Position numbers and translations under genes: made by a program. DNA of 64,000 bases from Methanosarcina vacuolata Z-761 (GTDB taxonomy: Archaea > Halobacteriota > Methanosarcinia > Methanosarcinales > Methanosarcinaceae): NCBI RefSeq assembly GCF_000969905.1, contig NZ_CP009520.1, positions 1,612,001 to 1,676,000 of the forward strand, written 5' to 3'. The notes beneath the pieces were generated by a model. It searched no databases and had not been told where the DNA came from. It worked only from the letters and a program-made list of their open reading frames with translations. This document shows, in pieces, positions 1 through 9,089 of this stretch; the stretch's first letter is position 1, and each line of letters opens with the position of its first letter.

Positions 1-1
1 G

Positions 2-385
2 CAGGTAAAGTACGAGCTCATAAGGCAGAATGAAATCGATTACGAAGAGTACCTTACAGATGATGCTTCAATTGTCCTTGTTTCTTATGGGATCAGCAGC
101 CGGATTTGCAGGTCAGCCGTGGATCTTGCAAGGCAGGAAGGCATTAAAGTCGGGCTTTTCAGGCCTAAAACTCTCTTCCCGTTCCCCGAGGCGCAGTTGA
201 AAGCTCTGGCAGATAAGGGCTGCTCCTTTATTTCCGTGGAAATGAGCAATGGGCAGATGATATATGATGTCAGGCTTGCAATCAACTGTTCACAGCCTGT
301 AGAGCTTGTAAATCGTATGGGAGGAAACCTGATGACCCTTGACCAGATTATGGACAAAATCAGGAAAATGGCAGGGGAGGCGTGA
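2..385 (+). CDS. vorB: 2-oxoacid:ferredoxin oxidoreductase alpha subunit, C-terminal part (cut by window edge)
   Basis: The frame is open from base 2, so only the last 127 codons are in the window and the start lies upstream. The visible part matches the C-terminal domain of the pyrimidine-binding (alpha) subunit of CoA-acylating 2-oxoacid:ferredoxin oxidoreductases: a strand ending in SYGISSR, a helix, then the '[14 protein letters not shown]' segment and a 'VEMSNGQM' motif. The family oxidises 2-oxoacids to acyl-CoA and reduces ferredoxin in the cytoplasm. Its stop overlaps the GTG start of the next gene (GTGA at 382-385), so the two are coupled. The symbol rests on the fused partner downstream, the arrangement I recall for VOR, the branched-chain (ketoisovalerate) enzyme; another 2-oxoacid substrate is possible. 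Confidence 0.85.
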   Translation, partial: QVKYELIRQNEIDYEEYLTDDASIVLVSYGISSRICRSAVDLARQEGIKVGLFRPKTLFPFPEAQLKALADKGCSFISVEMSNGQMIYDVRLAINCSQPVELVNRMGGNLMTLDQIMDKIRKMAGEA

Positions 386-1833
386 AAATGGCAGCAGAAA
401 TCATTAACGGAGAAAAAGTAATAGGAAGGCCAAAAGCACTGTACGCGGACTATCCTCGCAAAGGATCAGTAGCCTCGACAGCCACTCACTACTGCCCCGG
501 CTGCGGACATGGGGTTCTGCATAAGCTTATTGCCGAAGCAATTGACGATCTCGGGATTCAGGACAGAACTGTTATGATAAGTCCTGTGGGCTGTGCTGTC
601 TTTGCTTACTATTATTTTGATGCAGGTAACATCCAGGTCGCTCACGGACGTGCGCCTGCGGTTGGGACAGGAGTTTCCAGAGCTGAAGAAAATGCTGTAG
701 TTATTTCCTATCAGGGAGATGGAGACCTTGCATCCATTGGTCTGAACGAGACTCTCCAGGCTGCAAACAGAGGTGAAAAACTTGCAGTCTTTTTCGTAAA
801 CAACACTGTTTACGGGATGACAGGCGGACAGATGGCACCTACAACCCTTGTGGGCGAAAAGACTACAACATGCCCGGAAGGCCGTGACCCTCGTTTTGCA
901 GGTTATCCCCTCCACATCTGCGAACTTCTTAACAACCTTAAAGCTCCGGTTTTTATTGAAAGGGTTTCAGTTTCGGATATCTCCCACATAAGGAAAGCCA
1001 GAAAAGCCGTGCATAAGGCGCTTGAAATCCAGCGCGACGGAAAAGGATATGCTTTTGTTGAAGTCCTTGCCGCCTGCCCGACTAACCTCAAGATGAATGC
1101 GGAGCAGGCTATCAATTTCATAAATGAGGAGATGGAAAAGGAGTTCCCAGTCCAGAACTTCAGGGATAACTCCAAAGAAGTCGAACCTCTGCACCGTGGA
1201 GTCAGTGACTTTACAACCGAAGCTCTTGAGAAGCTTTACGGAATTGAAGCTGGTGCCGAAGAAAAACCTGCCAGAAAGGATTTTGCCCCGATCCAGACCA
1301 AGATTGCTGGTTTTGGAGGGCAGGGTGTCCTCAGCATGGGACTAATCCTTGCGCAGGCCGGAGTTAAGGCAAATCTCAATGCCTCCTGGTTCCCGTCCTA
1401 TGGCCCTGAACAGAGAGGTGGGACCTCTAATTGCTCGGTCGTGATTTCAGGCCAGCCTATAGGCTCTCCTACGGTCTACACTCCGGACATCCTGATAGCT
1501 ATGAATCGTCCTTCCCTTGAAAAGTTTGAAAGGGTAGTACGAGAAGGAGGATTTATCCTTTACGATTCGTCCATTGGCGAAGTCGAAACGCCTGCACATG
1601 TAAAAGCCGTTGCTGTTCCTGCAACTGAAAAAGCCAAGGAAGCAGGTTCTGAGAAAGCTGCCAATTCCTTCATGCTTGGAGTCCTTATGGGCCTTAATGC
1701 AACCGGCCTGAGTGAAGAAGTCTTCAAGGAGGCTCTTGCCGAAAACTTCGCGGGGAAAACCAAAATTATTGAGTTTAACCAGATGGTTCTCGAAGCTGGA
1801 GCACAATGGGCAAGAGAAAATGTTAAGTTCTAA
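382..1833 (+). CDS. vorA: 2-oxoacid:ferredoxin oxidoreductase, fused beta-gamma subunit (ketoisovalerate type)
   Basis: This 483-aa protein joins two subunits. Residues about 1-300 are the thiamine-diphosphate (beta) half: CPGCGHG at 38-44, the GDGD Mg/TPP motif at 112-115 and the NN pair at 140-141. Residues about 305-483 are the gamma half, beginning with the GFGGQGV glycine loop at 310-316 and containing '[15 protein letters not shown]'. No cysteine-rich [4Fe-4S] ferredoxin domain is present, so a separate delta subunit is expected upstream. A beta-gamma fusion is the arrangement known for VorA of methanogens, which supports branched-chain 2-oxoacid oxidation to acyl-CoA. Translation can start at GTG 382, overlapping the vorB stop, or at ATG 388. 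It is the last gene of its operon; a 2.1-kb gene-free region follows. Confidence 0.88.
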   Translation: MKMAAEIINGEKVIGRPKALYADYPRKGSVASTATHYCPGCGHGVLHKLIAEAIDDLGIQDRTVMISPVGCAVFAYYYFDAGNIQVAHGRAPAVGTGVSRAEENAVVISYQGDGDLASIGLNETLQAANRGEKLAVFFVNNTVYGMTGGQMAPTTLVGEKTTTCPEGRDPRFAGYPLHICELLNNLKAPVFIERVSVSDISHIRKARKAVHKALEIQRDGKGYAFVEVLAACPTNLKMNAEQAINFINEEMEKEFPVQNFRDNSKEVEPLHRGVSDFTTEALEKLYGIEAGAEEKPARKDFAPIQTKIAGFGGQGVLSMGLILAQAGVKANLNASWFPSYGPEQRGGTSNCSVVISGQPIGSPTVYTPDILIAMNRPSLEKFERVVREGGFILYDSSIGEVETPAHVKAVAVPATEKAKEAGSEKAANSFMLGVLMGLNATGLSEEVFKEALAENFAGKTKIIEFNQMVLEAGAQWARENVKF

Positions 1834-2390
1834 GGACTTTACGATTTGAAAAAAAACAAGTTTCGAGGACATTCAAATTGCATAAAAGCAGGTGGAGAAG
1901 ATCTTTCTCTACCTGCTGGTATGTTATAGCGATTTTCAATTGTAATTTTCAATTGTAATTTTGGTTCTCAAGTGTAAGTCCTATAATCTTCAAGTAATTA
2001 TTAAGTAACTTTCTAAGTAACTTTCTAGTGATTTATCGGTAGTCTTTAAACGATTTCGTCCTCTTTAACTGTCAAGCATCCCATGTTATTCTTTTCGGGG
2101 CTATTTTTCAGGTTGTCCTGCACAGAAAAAGTTACTCTGGCGAAGCATACACTTCTAAGAAACTCGACAGAGAAGCCTAATTGATCTCAAAACAGATATT
2201 CAGCATATGCATCATCTTAAAAACAATCATAAACTTTATTAAAGCTGAGTACATTGTAAGAATAAGGGAGTATTTTATAAATTGGTTTTAAATGTATTTG
2301 CTAAAAGTTAATAAAAACTTAAAAGCAGTATATTGGAAAAACATTTAATTAGAAAATATTTTATTGGAAAAGCATTTCATTGATCTAAAA

Positions 2391-2480
2391 CTAGTTGGCA
2401 GGGATTGAGCCCCTATTCTCTAATCCCTACCTGCGATCCAACCCGAGATTAAGAGGAAACCCTTACTCTTAATCTCACAT
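2391..2480 (+). ncRNA. Structured RNA-like element, copy A
   Basis: Two hairpins separated by an invariant single-stranded segment. Hairpin 1 pairs GGCAGGGATT with AATCCCTACC around a 15-nt loop, with one C-A mismatch. The linker CTGCGATCCAACCC is identical in copies B and C. Hairpin 2 is a perfect 11-bp stem, GAGATTAAGAG with CTCTTAATCTC, closing a loop that contains GAAACCC. An AT-rich stretch at about 2351-2363 could be a TATA element, but I cannot fix a start site. The strand is inferred from the element order and the GAAACCC loop. No match to a known RNA family is claimed. Confidence 0.45.
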
Positions 2481-2482
2481 CG

Positions 2483-2612
2483 AAGTAGATGGTAGGTCGA
2501 GTCCCTATTCTCGGATCCCTACCTGCGATCCAACCCAGAGATTGAGAGGAAACCCTATTACTCTCAACCATCTCATTTTATAATGACATGAGTGATATAT
2601 ATCATAACCGAC
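2483..2612 (+). ncRNA. Structured RNA-like element, copy B
   Basis: Directly follows copy A. Hairpin 1 pairs GGTAGG with CCTACC, with an inner CGAG/CTCG. The linker CTGCGATCCAACCC is unchanged. Hairpin 2 is TTGAGAG/CTCTCAA, where an A-T pair of copies A and C is replaced by G-C on both sides. A 3' extension ends in ATATATCATAACCGAC, which is also present in copy C and in part in copy D. Pairing kept despite sequence change argues for selection on RNA (or cruciform) structure. Confidence 0.45.
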
Positions 2613-2954
2613 CCAAAAAACAATTTGTGATTTTAATTTTGCTTGGGCTAATTATTTTTTATATCCACGAAATTTTCAATGACATTAAAAATTTTGCAGG
2701 TATTAATTCAGTTGAACCTTTGCAAATATCATCATATTAAGTAATAAATAAGTGTAAGTATTGTCTTATTAAAACATACTGACTAAGTTTTTCATATTAC
2801 TGACTAAGATCAAAATGATCTGAAAAAAGACTATAAGTATTAATAACCTATCCAAAAAGTAGTTGCCTGCTATACTTTTTATAATACGCAATATGCAAAA
2901 TCGGAACGGATGCCCGGATATTTAAACCTATTGTAACTTTTTGATGTGCATAAA

Positions 2955-2995
2955 AGAAGGAATTCTTTTATTATCAGAGGTAATTGTCGGACAGC
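2955..2995. repeat. Dispersed ~40-nt intergenic repeat, copy 1
   Basis: The segment GAATTC, 10 nt later AGGTAATT-N-TCGG-N-CAGC, recurs with the same spacing at about 63626-63658 near the other end of the window. Similarity ends abruptly on both sides. It could be the tip of a decayed mobile element. No transposase is visible next to either copy. Confidence 0.35.
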
Positions 2996-3188
2996 TTATA
3001 AAGACTTTGGGATTTAACTTCGTTCTTTAAAAACCTGCTTTTCTCGTATAGGAGTCTGGTGCATCTAACTTCATGCATAACCTGCCCAAAAGTAGAAGAA
3101 ATTTATAAACATAATGTTGAGGTAGAGCTGAACGAAAACAAAAAGAGGATTTACTCTTCACGGCAATTAATGGAGATAGTGCTTACAT

Positions 3189-3252
<64 letters not shown>

Positions 3253-3330
3253 TACTTAGGAACGGTCATAAGGTTTATTAGAAATAAGGACATTATGAAA
3301 AATAACAAATAGCTTTATAAATTAATTCAA

Positions 3331-3463
3331 AAGTAGATGGTAGGGTTACCGAGTCCCTATTCCCGGATCCCTACCTGCGATCCAACCCAAAGATTAAGAG
3401 GAAACCCTATTACTCTTAATCTATAATCTTATAGTAGCGTGGAAATATATATCATAACCGACC
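3331..3463 (+). ncRNA. Structured RNA-like element, copy C
   Basis: Hairpin 1 pairs GGTAGGG with CCCTACC (7 bp) with an inner CCG/CGG. The linker CTGCGATCCAACCC is identical to copies A and B. Hairpin 2 is a perfect 10-bp stem, AGATTAAGAG with CTCTTAATCT, closing a loop GAAACCCTATTA. The 3' part ends in ATATATCATAACCGAC like copy B. A TATA-like TTTATAAAT lies at 3314-3322; the usual spacing would put the start inside the first stem, so the real promoter is uncertain. Confidence 0.45.
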
Positions 3464-3619
3464 AAAAAAACAGTTCGGATTCTGAATTTTCAAACAGCTC
3501 TTGTATTTGTTTGGCTGTGTAATTTTTAATGATCTTCAAATATTTGATCAAAACATAAAATTTGATGCATTAAATTGGCAGTAAGGCAGTAAATGCCATA
3601 AAAATTTCTTTTTTGAAAA

Positions 3620-3723
3620 TTCTCGAGCCCCTTCATGCAATTCAATCCGGGAATTAAGAGTCCTCTATATTCTTAATCTGCATTTACTTTTATAAGCACA
3701 TGGACATTAGAGTCATAACCGAC
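3620..3723 (+). ncRNA. Structured RNA-like element, decayed copy D
   Basis: Only part of the pattern remains: ATTAAGAG pairs with TTCTTAAT in the hairpin-2 position, preceded by CAATCC-like linker sequence. The 3' signature survives as TATAAGCACATGGACATTAG followed by TCATAACCGAC. Hairpin 1 is not clearly present. It reads as a degenerate relative of copies A-C. Confidence 0.3.
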
Positions 3724-3770
3724 TTGAACAAAGACAACATAACTATAGAGAATATCTAAGTCCAGAAAAA

Positions 3771-3848
3771 GTAGCTTTAGTCCTTAGTAGCTTTAGTCCT
3801 TAGTACTTTAGTCCTTAGTAGCTTTAGTCCTTAGTAGCTTTAGTCCTT
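3771..3848. repeat. 15-nt tandem repeat
   Basis: Five units of AGCTTTAGTCCTTAGT; the third unit lacks two bases. No protein gene is present here. The repeats are adjacent with no unique spacers, so this is not a CRISPR array. Confidence 0.85.
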
Positions 3849-3991
3849 CGTTTTCTGTTAGTTATAGGCAAATAGCACTAATTTAGGAACCATACCTCTT
3901 GACCTGCAACCTTTATGGTTGATCACGCCGCAGAGTTAGCCATCTTGAGCGGAGAAAAAGGGAACTCGAAAGAGCCGTATGTTGACTGCAT

Positions 3992-4041
3992 AAAAGGGTG
4001 GAGACCTGGGTCATTCAAGCCCTTCAGTGCTCCACTCTTTT
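3992..4041 (-). terminator. Inverted repeat downstream of the decarboxylase gene
   Basis: AAAAGGGTGGAG at 3992-4003 pairs with CTCCACTCTTTT at 4030-4041, with an inner GGG/CCC pairing. On the minus strand it lies just after the stop of the decarboxylase gene at 4064 and ends in a T-rich tract, as expected for a 3' end or processing hairpin. Archaeal termination often needs only a T-run, so the role is inferred. Confidence 0.4.
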
Positions 4042-4063
4042 AAATTATACTTTTAGTAGGTTT

Positions 4064-5236
4064 TCAAAGAAGATAAGCCTTGAGTGGGGGGAAACCGTTA
4101 AAACACACAGAACTGTAGCTCTGGGTATAGGCGCCTGTCGTAAAGATGTATACGCGGTTTCCTTCGCGCATTGTATGAGGGAACGTATACTTGTGATGCT
4201 CATACAGGATATCCATGCTATCACAGGTCGGACCTGCAAGAATTACTTCTTCAGCACAACCTTTTTTGTCGCAGAAAATGGGGTATTTGATGCACTCATC
4301 AAGAGTTTCTATAAGGCCCCCGAATTTTCCAATGTCAAGATAAACCCATTTGTACTGGTTGAACCTGGCTTTTTTGGAGATCATTACAACTTCGCTTACT
4401 ATTATACCGGCATTAGCAACCAGGGAGCGCCCCGGTTCTATGATAATTTCAGGCAGCTCTTCTCCAAAGTCCTCATGTAAAAAGCGGCGGATTTCTCCAG
4501 CATAGGTCTCAAGCTCATGAGCCTGAGCCTGGTATTTTGCAGGAAAACCTCCCCCAAGGTTTATCATTTTCAGATTTATGCCTTTTTCAGCTACTGCCTC
4601 AAAAAGATACTTACATTTGGAAATGGCATTATCCCACTGGCCAATGTCCCTCTGCTGGGAACCAACATGAAAAGAAAGACCATAAGGCTCAAGCCCTAAC
4701 TTTTCAGCCTTCAGAATGAGTTTATATATCAGGTCAGGGTGCGAACCGAACTTCTTAGAGAGAGGCCAGTCAGCCCCGTCGCTTTCAGTAAGAATACGGA
4801 AAAATACTCTGGAACCTGGGGCTTTTCTAGCTAACTTTTTCAGATCGCTATCCGAGTCGGTAACGTAAAGCCTCACTCCTTTTTCATATGCGTATTCTAT
4901 ATCTTTCTCTTTTTTGATTGTATTGCCGTAACTGATCCTTTCAGGTTCTACCCCAAGCCTGAGAAGCTGATCAAGTTCATAAACCGTTGCTACATCAAAA
5001 TTTGAGCCTTTACTCTTCAGGGCAAGCACAACCTCATCCATAGGGTTAGCCTTTACAGCATAGTGAATTTTTGCAAAGGGCATGTGCTCTACAAGCTCGT
5101 CGTAGCTTTGCTCTATCTTCTGCAGGTCAACAGTTAAAAATGGGGTTTCTTTATCCCGGGAGAACTTTTTGATTCGGTTAAACTCGTCTCTTGAAACGAA
5201 ATCCTCCAACGGGAACACATAGTGCTCTTTTCTCAT
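4064..5236 (-). CDS. Ornithine/lysine-type decarboxylase (PLP fold III, Orn/DAP/Arg group 2)
   Basis: 390 aa, the usual length of single-domain ornithine and lysine/ornithine decarboxylases. An alanine-racemase-fold barrel carries the PLP lysine K62 in HYAVKANP, HVGSQ at 189-193, the phosphate-binding GGGFP at 227-231 and EPGR at 266-269. The C-terminal sheet domain has GPTCDS with the catalytic cysteine C337 and GAYT near the end. The GPTCD motif favours a basic amino-acid decarboxylase (ornithine, lysine or arginine) over diaminopimelate decarboxylase. The product would be putrescine or cadaverine in the cytoplasm. An amino-acid permease lies 526 bp upstream on the same strand. Substrate choice cannot be settled from sequence alone. 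Confidence 0.8.
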   Translation of the reverse strand: MRKEHYVFPLEDFVSRDEFNRIKKFSRDKETPFLTVDLQKIEQSYDELVEHMPFAKIHYAVKANPMDEVVLALKSKGSNFDVATVYELDQLLRLGVEPERISYGNTIKKEKDIEYAYEKGVRLYVTDSDSDLKKLARKAPGSRVFFRILTESDGADWPLSKKFGSHPDLIYKLILKAEKLGLEPYGLSFHVGSQQRDIGQWDNAISKCKYLFEAVAEKGINLKMINLGGGFPAKYQAQAHELETYAGEIRRFLHEDFGEELPEIIIEPGRSLVANAGIIVSEVVMISKKARFNQYKWVYLDIGKFGGLIETLDECIKYPIFCDKKGCAEEVILAGPTCDSMDILYEHHKYTFPHTMREGNRVYIFTTGAYTQSYSSVCFNGFPPLKAYLL

Positions 5237-5762
5237 ATCTACTCCCTTTTAAAATTAAAACTGATATATGCTCAGACTATGTACTTACTAGTTAATAATT
5301 TTTAGTATCTTGATAATTTATAATGATTATTCAGTTTATAATCAATTATTTTGATAACGAACGAAATAAAGCGATTCAAATAGGATTTTATGTATATAAA
5401 ACTAATTCTCGGTGAATATTAAGACATGAAAATAACTGAAATCAATAAATATTTAATAAAAATTGTCATATCATAATAAAATATCCAATTAAACCCTATT
5501 TTTTCATTAAAGGCACTAGAAATCCGTTTATCTCTGAAGGAGATACGAGAAATCTTCGATATTCTCAGAATCTTCAAGAACGATTTTTGTCCAAAAAAGA
5601 AACATTATGGATTTAAAAGAAAATAGGAGTTTAATTAAACGATTTAACGGTTATAAAACCTTTTTTTATCTATATTATCTGGAAGTAACTCATTTTAATC
5701 CATTTTACAAAAGTTCATATTCGAAAAGTTTATAAATAAATTCAAAGTATTCCTGACAGGTT
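5237..5762. other. AT-rich intergenic region
   Basis: It holds the promoter region of the decarboxylase gene (minus strand) and the 3' flank of the permease. No gene, clear hairpin or repeat was seen. There is enough room for independent transcription of the two genes. Confidence 0.5.
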
Positions 5763-7046
5763 TTATCTGGTTCTGAACAGCACTACCAGTATCCCGATTC
5801 CTGCAAACATAAGACCGTAAGTTATAACTTCCAAACTTAGCTGAAAAAAAAGAAATACTGTAGAGAGAGCTCCAAGAAACGGCAGCAAGGGAAAACGGCC
5901 AATATTCAGGGGAACCTTAAAAGGGCGATTTCTTCCGGGGTCAGTATAACGGAGCTTTATCAGAGAGAGGTTGACCATAAAAAAGACAATAAAAATCATA
6001 AAATTAGAAATATTTGCTACGATCGCAACATCTTTGAATAGCACAAACAGGGCTGAGAACAAGGTAACTCCTAAAATTGCAACCCACGGAGTCTGGTAAC
6101 TGGGGTGTATTCGGGAGAATATTTCCGGAAGTGACCCTGAATCTGCCATACCATATACAATCCTTGACCCTCCAAGCATTACCACAAGTACAGTGTTCAT
6201 AGTAGAAAAAAGGGCTATCCAGGACATAAGGACAAAAGCTTCATTCCCCAGAGAAACAGCCACAACATCTGCAAGGGGAACCCCTGAAAGTCCGAGAACC
6301 CGAAAGTCAAGCACACTTACGGCAGTTATCGCCACGCACATGTACAGGAAAACCGTGAAAAATATCGCAATAAGCATGGCTTTTGGAGTTGTCTTTTCGG
6401 CTTCTTTTGTTTCCTGGGATAATCTTACGATATCCTCAAAACCTAGAAATGCAAAAAAAATCAGAGTTGAAGCCTCAAATATTCCTGCCAGGCCCGGAGT
6501 ATCTAGGTAATTTACCGTTCCAAGGTAAGGAAGGCCTGTATAGATTACAATTAGAAGCCCTGACACTTCTATAAGAGTTATTAGAATAGATAGCCGGGCA
6601 GATTCCTTGACCCCATAAACCATGATAAGGCTGAGAACGATAAAAAGGCCCAGGGTCCCTGTTAAATATCCATTCCCGGAAAGGCTGCTGAAATACCTGC
6701 CAAACCCGAGGGCAACTGCAGAACTTGTTATTACTACAAAATATATGACAAGCAGTCCCACAAACAGGCCAATGCGTTCTCCAAAAGCTCTTCTTACGAA
6801 TCCATATTCCGCTCCAGCCTTTGGGAACATGGAACTGAGTTCCATATAGCTGAAGGCAGAAAGTGTGGCCGTTGCTCCGGAAAACAGAAAAGAAAACCAG
6901 ACCATATTGCCTGCAAGCCCTGCAGCTTTTCCCATAAGTACGTAGATTCCGGCCCCGAGGATATTGCCAATTCCTACCAGAGTGATCTCCAGCAGATTCA
7001 GTTCTTTTTTCAGTCCTGACTCCCCTTTCATAATAAAATCCCGCAT
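5763..7046 (-). CDS. APC-superfamily amino acid/polyamine permease
   Basis: About 427 aa with some 12 hydrophobic segments. The first carries the family signature GIGNILGAGIYV, followed by the conserved 'PKAGAEYGFVRRAFG' loop and a sixth-helix region with 'IFFAFLGFEDIVRLSQETKEAEKTTP'. These are typical of the amino acid-polyamine-organocation family of secondary transporters in the cytoplasmic membrane. The ATG at 7046 was chosen over the TTG just before it; a third in-frame ATG five codons later is also possible, and no clear ribosome-binding site helps decide. The gene sits upstream of and parallel to the decarboxylase, suggesting but not proving uptake or exchange of its substrate and product. 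Confidence 0.82.
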   Translation of the reverse strand: MRDFIMKGESGLKKELNLLEITLVGIGNILGAGIYVLMGKAAGLAGNMVWFSFLFSGATATLSAFSYMELSSMFPKAGAEYGFVRRAFGERIGLFVGLLVIYFVVITSSAVALGFGRYFSSLSGNGYLTGTLGLFIVLSLIMVYGVKESARLSILITLIEVSGLLIVIYTGLPYLGTVNYLDTPGLAGIFEASTLIFFAFLGFEDIVRLSQETKEAEKTTPKAMLIAIFFTVFLYMCVAITAVSVLDFRVLGLSGVPLADVVAVSLGNEAFVLMSWIALFSTMNTVLVVMLGGSRIVYGMADSGSLPEIFSRIHPSYQTPWVAILGVTLFSALFVLFKDVAIVANISNFMIFIVFFMVNLSLIKLRYTDPGRNRPFKVPLNIGRFPLLPFLGALSTVFLFFQLSLEVITYGLMFAGIGILVVLFRTR

Positions 7047-7203
7047 CAAAACTTGAAAAATTCAAAAACAAAATCATAAAAGTATTAGTGATAAAAATGG
7101 AACCTCAATCTGTCAGAAAGACTATTTTATGAGAAGCTGTGATTACTTTCCATTAACCGGCTCCTTTCCACTCACTGGCTCTCAAAAATTCCCTTTTCGA
7201 GAA

Positions 7204-7278
7204 TGTAGAAGTTTTACCATTAAATGAATGTGGAAGTTTTACCATTAAATAAACGTGGAAGTTTTACCATTAAATAAC
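7204..7278. repeat. 25-nt tandem repeat
   Basis: Three copies of a unit containing GAAGTTTTACCATTAAAT, period 25. They lie between the permease start and the fprA 3' end, in a 400-bp region without genes. Confidence 0.85.
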
Positions 7279-7397
7279 TCCACGGAAAGTTGCTGAAAAA
7301 AGCTAAATAAGGCCTCAGGATAGACTAGCCGGATTTTACCGGTCTGAGAGATACCTTATACGCGCGCTTAAAATAAAAATTTTCAGGCTTGAATTTA

Positions 7398-7451
7398 CAC
7401 ATTTTCAGGTTTGTGTGCACATTTTCAAGTTTACGTACATATTTTCAGGTT
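7398..7451. repeat. Short repeat at the fprA 3' end
   Basis: Three imperfect copies of ACATTTTCAGGTTT run up to the stop codon of the flavoprotein gene. Pyrimidine/purine bias is strong. On the minus strand they would be the first bases of the 3' untranslated region. Confidence 0.55.
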
Positions 7452-8631
7452 ACGCTTTCATTTTTTTGGCGAGCTCTCGGCCGATTTCCTCAACCTTTTT
7501 CAAATCTTCTTCACTGGGTTTGCCCTTCACCTGAAGCGTTCCTATAATTTCCATCTTTGAGGGAACCAGAATATCTCCTGCTTGCTTCAGAGCGCCTCCG
7601 CCCCAGCCGAAAGACCCAAGTATAACCCCATATTTTGCAGGCGGCTTGAGAGCTTTTACCAGGTAAGTGCCGTAGAGGGCAAGAGGATGCATGCCTGCAA
7701 GGACAGTTGGAGCTCCAATGATAACAGCGCGGGAATCAACCAGTTCTCTTGCAATATCTCCTGTATCCGCAACTTCAAGGTCATAGATTCTGACATCTAC
7801 ACCTTCTTTCAGTAAGGTTTCTGCGATTGTCCTGACCATCAGTTTTGTGGAGCCCCACATACTAACATAGACAATCAGGGCTTTATTATCGGTCTTTCCT
7901 GCAGTCCACTTTGTGTAGGGCTCAAGTATACGCTGAGGGTTTTTATAGATAGGCCCGTGGCTAGGCGTAATAATTGCGATATCAAGATCCTTTATTTTTT
8001 CAAGAGCCTTTGCCCCCATATTTCCAAAAGGCATCATGATTTCCCCATAATAGCGTTTTGCAAGAGGAATAAGGTCTTCCAGATCTTCGTCGTAAACGCC
8101 CTGTGCTGTGTGAGCTCCGAAGAAATCACATGGGAAAAGTACTTTGTCTTCAGGCAGATATGTGAACATAGTTTCAGGCCAGTGGAGCCAGGGAGCTTCA
8201 ATAAAGCGCAGATTTTTTCCTCCCAAATCAATAACATCTCCATCGGCAACAACTTTAATCCGGGCGTCTGGCAGGTCATGGTAAAGGCGTGCCATTTTCA
8301 CACCTCTCTCAGTCGTAACAAGCACTGAGCCTGGAGCCCTATCCATAATATAACGAATTGCACTGGAATGGTCGGGTTCGGCATGGTTCATAATCAGGTA
8401 GTCCAGTTTTTCCAGGCTGGAAACCAGGTTTATCTTATCTTCGAACTCCCCTTCAAAACCAGGATTTACGGTATCAATAAGCGCTGTTTTTTCTTCTCCT
8501 TTCACAAGATAAGCGTTGTAACTTGTCCCCTGAGGCAGCGGGACCAGAGCATCAAACATTCTACGGGTCCAATCTTTTGCCCCAACCCAGAATACATCTC
8601 TGGCAATTTCAGGAACACTGTAAATCTCCAT
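7450..8631 (-). CDS. fprA: A-type flavoprotein FprA (F420H2 oxidase type)
   Basis: 393 aa from the chosen start. Residues 1-245 form a metallo-beta-lactamase-like diiron domain with the full ligand set at family spacing: H83-x-E85-x-D87-H88, then H150 (62 residues on), D169 (18 residues on) and H225. Residues 250-393 are a flavodoxin domain with the FMN loop SMWGSTKLM. In methanogens these proteins are known to reduce O2 to water with coenzyme F420H2, protecting the anaerobe. The ATG at 8631 was chosen because GGAGGT (8639-8644) stands 7 nt before it; the open frame runs 23 codons further upstream without a better site. It is divergent from the glutamine synthetase homologue. NO reduction is an alternative role in this family. 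Confidence 0.9.
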   Translation of the reverse strand: MEIYSVPEIARDVFWVGAKDWTRRMFDALVPLPQGTSYNAYLVKGEEKTALIDTVNPGFEGEFEDKINLVSSLEKLDYLIMNHAEPDHSSAIRYIMDRAPGSVLVTTERGVKMARLYHDLPDARIKVVADGDVIDLGGKNLRFIEAPWLHWPETMFTYLPEDKVLFPCDFFGAHTAQGVYDEDLEDLIPLAKRYYGEIMMPFGNMGAKALEKIKDLDIAIITPSHGPIYKNPQRILEPYTKWTAGKTDNKALIVYVSMWGSTKLMVRTIAETLLKEGVDVRIYDLEVADTGDIARELVDSRAVIIGAPTVLAGMHPLALYGTYLVKALKPPAKYGVILGSFGWGGGALKQAGDILVPSKMEIIGTLQVKGKPSEEDLKKVEEIGRELAKKMKA

Positions 8632-8638
8632 ATTTTTT

Positions 8639-8644
8639 ACCTCC
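8639..8644 (-). promoter_or_regulatory. Ribosome-binding site of fprA
   Basis: GGAGGT on the minus strand, 7 nt before ATG 8631. It decides the start against the longer open frame that reaches 8700. Confidence 0.75.
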
Positions 8645-8918
8645 ACTTCCCCAATGCAGTAAAGCGACTCAAAATAAGATTCAGACAAAGCCGTCTGCAT
8701 CTATCATTCCGACAACTGGACTCATTTAGTGATTAATTTAATGACTATATTGTATTTGTCCGATATATTTATTAGGCAAAACCCTTAACTAATAAAACCC
8801 TGGATTTCAACTGACTTTTAACTTGGTAAGGGAAAGCTAACTTTAAAAAAATTAAACTGAGGCCGCGCAGCCTTCTCTTTTTTATAGTATTTTTTCAAAA
8901 AAATAAAAAAATGAAAAA

Positions 8919-8928
8919 CTTTATATAG
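8919..8928 (+). promoter_or_regulatory. TATA box of the glutamine synthetase homologue
   Basis: CTTTATATAG inside an A-rich stretch is the best TATA element upstream of the gene at 9090. The expected start near 8948 gives a leader of about 140 nt, long for an archaeal mRNA. The leader holds a doubled segment at 9038-9072. No GGTA-N6-TACC nitrogen-repressor site was found beside it. Confidence 0.5.
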
Positions 8929-9037
8929 ACAGCAGTAAGTTATCTTCTTCCTAGCAGGCAAGAGTTAACCAAATTATGGCCGATGTGGCAATCCGTGAGC
9001 CTGAAAAATATTTGGTATTGAAATGAGGCTTTAATAC

Positions 9038-9072
9038 CTAGAATATTACAGTTATCTAGAATATTGCAGTTA
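9038..9072 (+). repeat. 17-nt direct repeat in the leader of the GS homologue
   Basis: CTAGAATATTACAGTTA and CTAGAATATTGCAGTTA stand side by side, ending about 18 nt before the start codon and just 5' of the ribosome-binding site GAAGGGA. A direct repeat at this place could bind a protein or RNA, or may be a chance duplication. Confidence 0.5.
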
Positions 9073-9089
9073 AAAAAGAAGGGATAATT

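Noticed and set aside
3998-4480. 160-aa plus-strand open frame
   Set aside because: It runs antisense across the well-supported decarboxylase gene and has no protein-like motifs. The long antisense frames within vorA, fprA, the GS homologue, DUF2110 and the HDAC-like gene were rejected for the same reason.
8945-9040. Nitrogen-repressor (NrpR) operator in the GS leader, GGTAT...ATACC at 9014-9039
   Set aside because: The half-sites are far more than 6 nt apart, unlike GGTA-N6-TACC, and lie well downstream of the TATA box.
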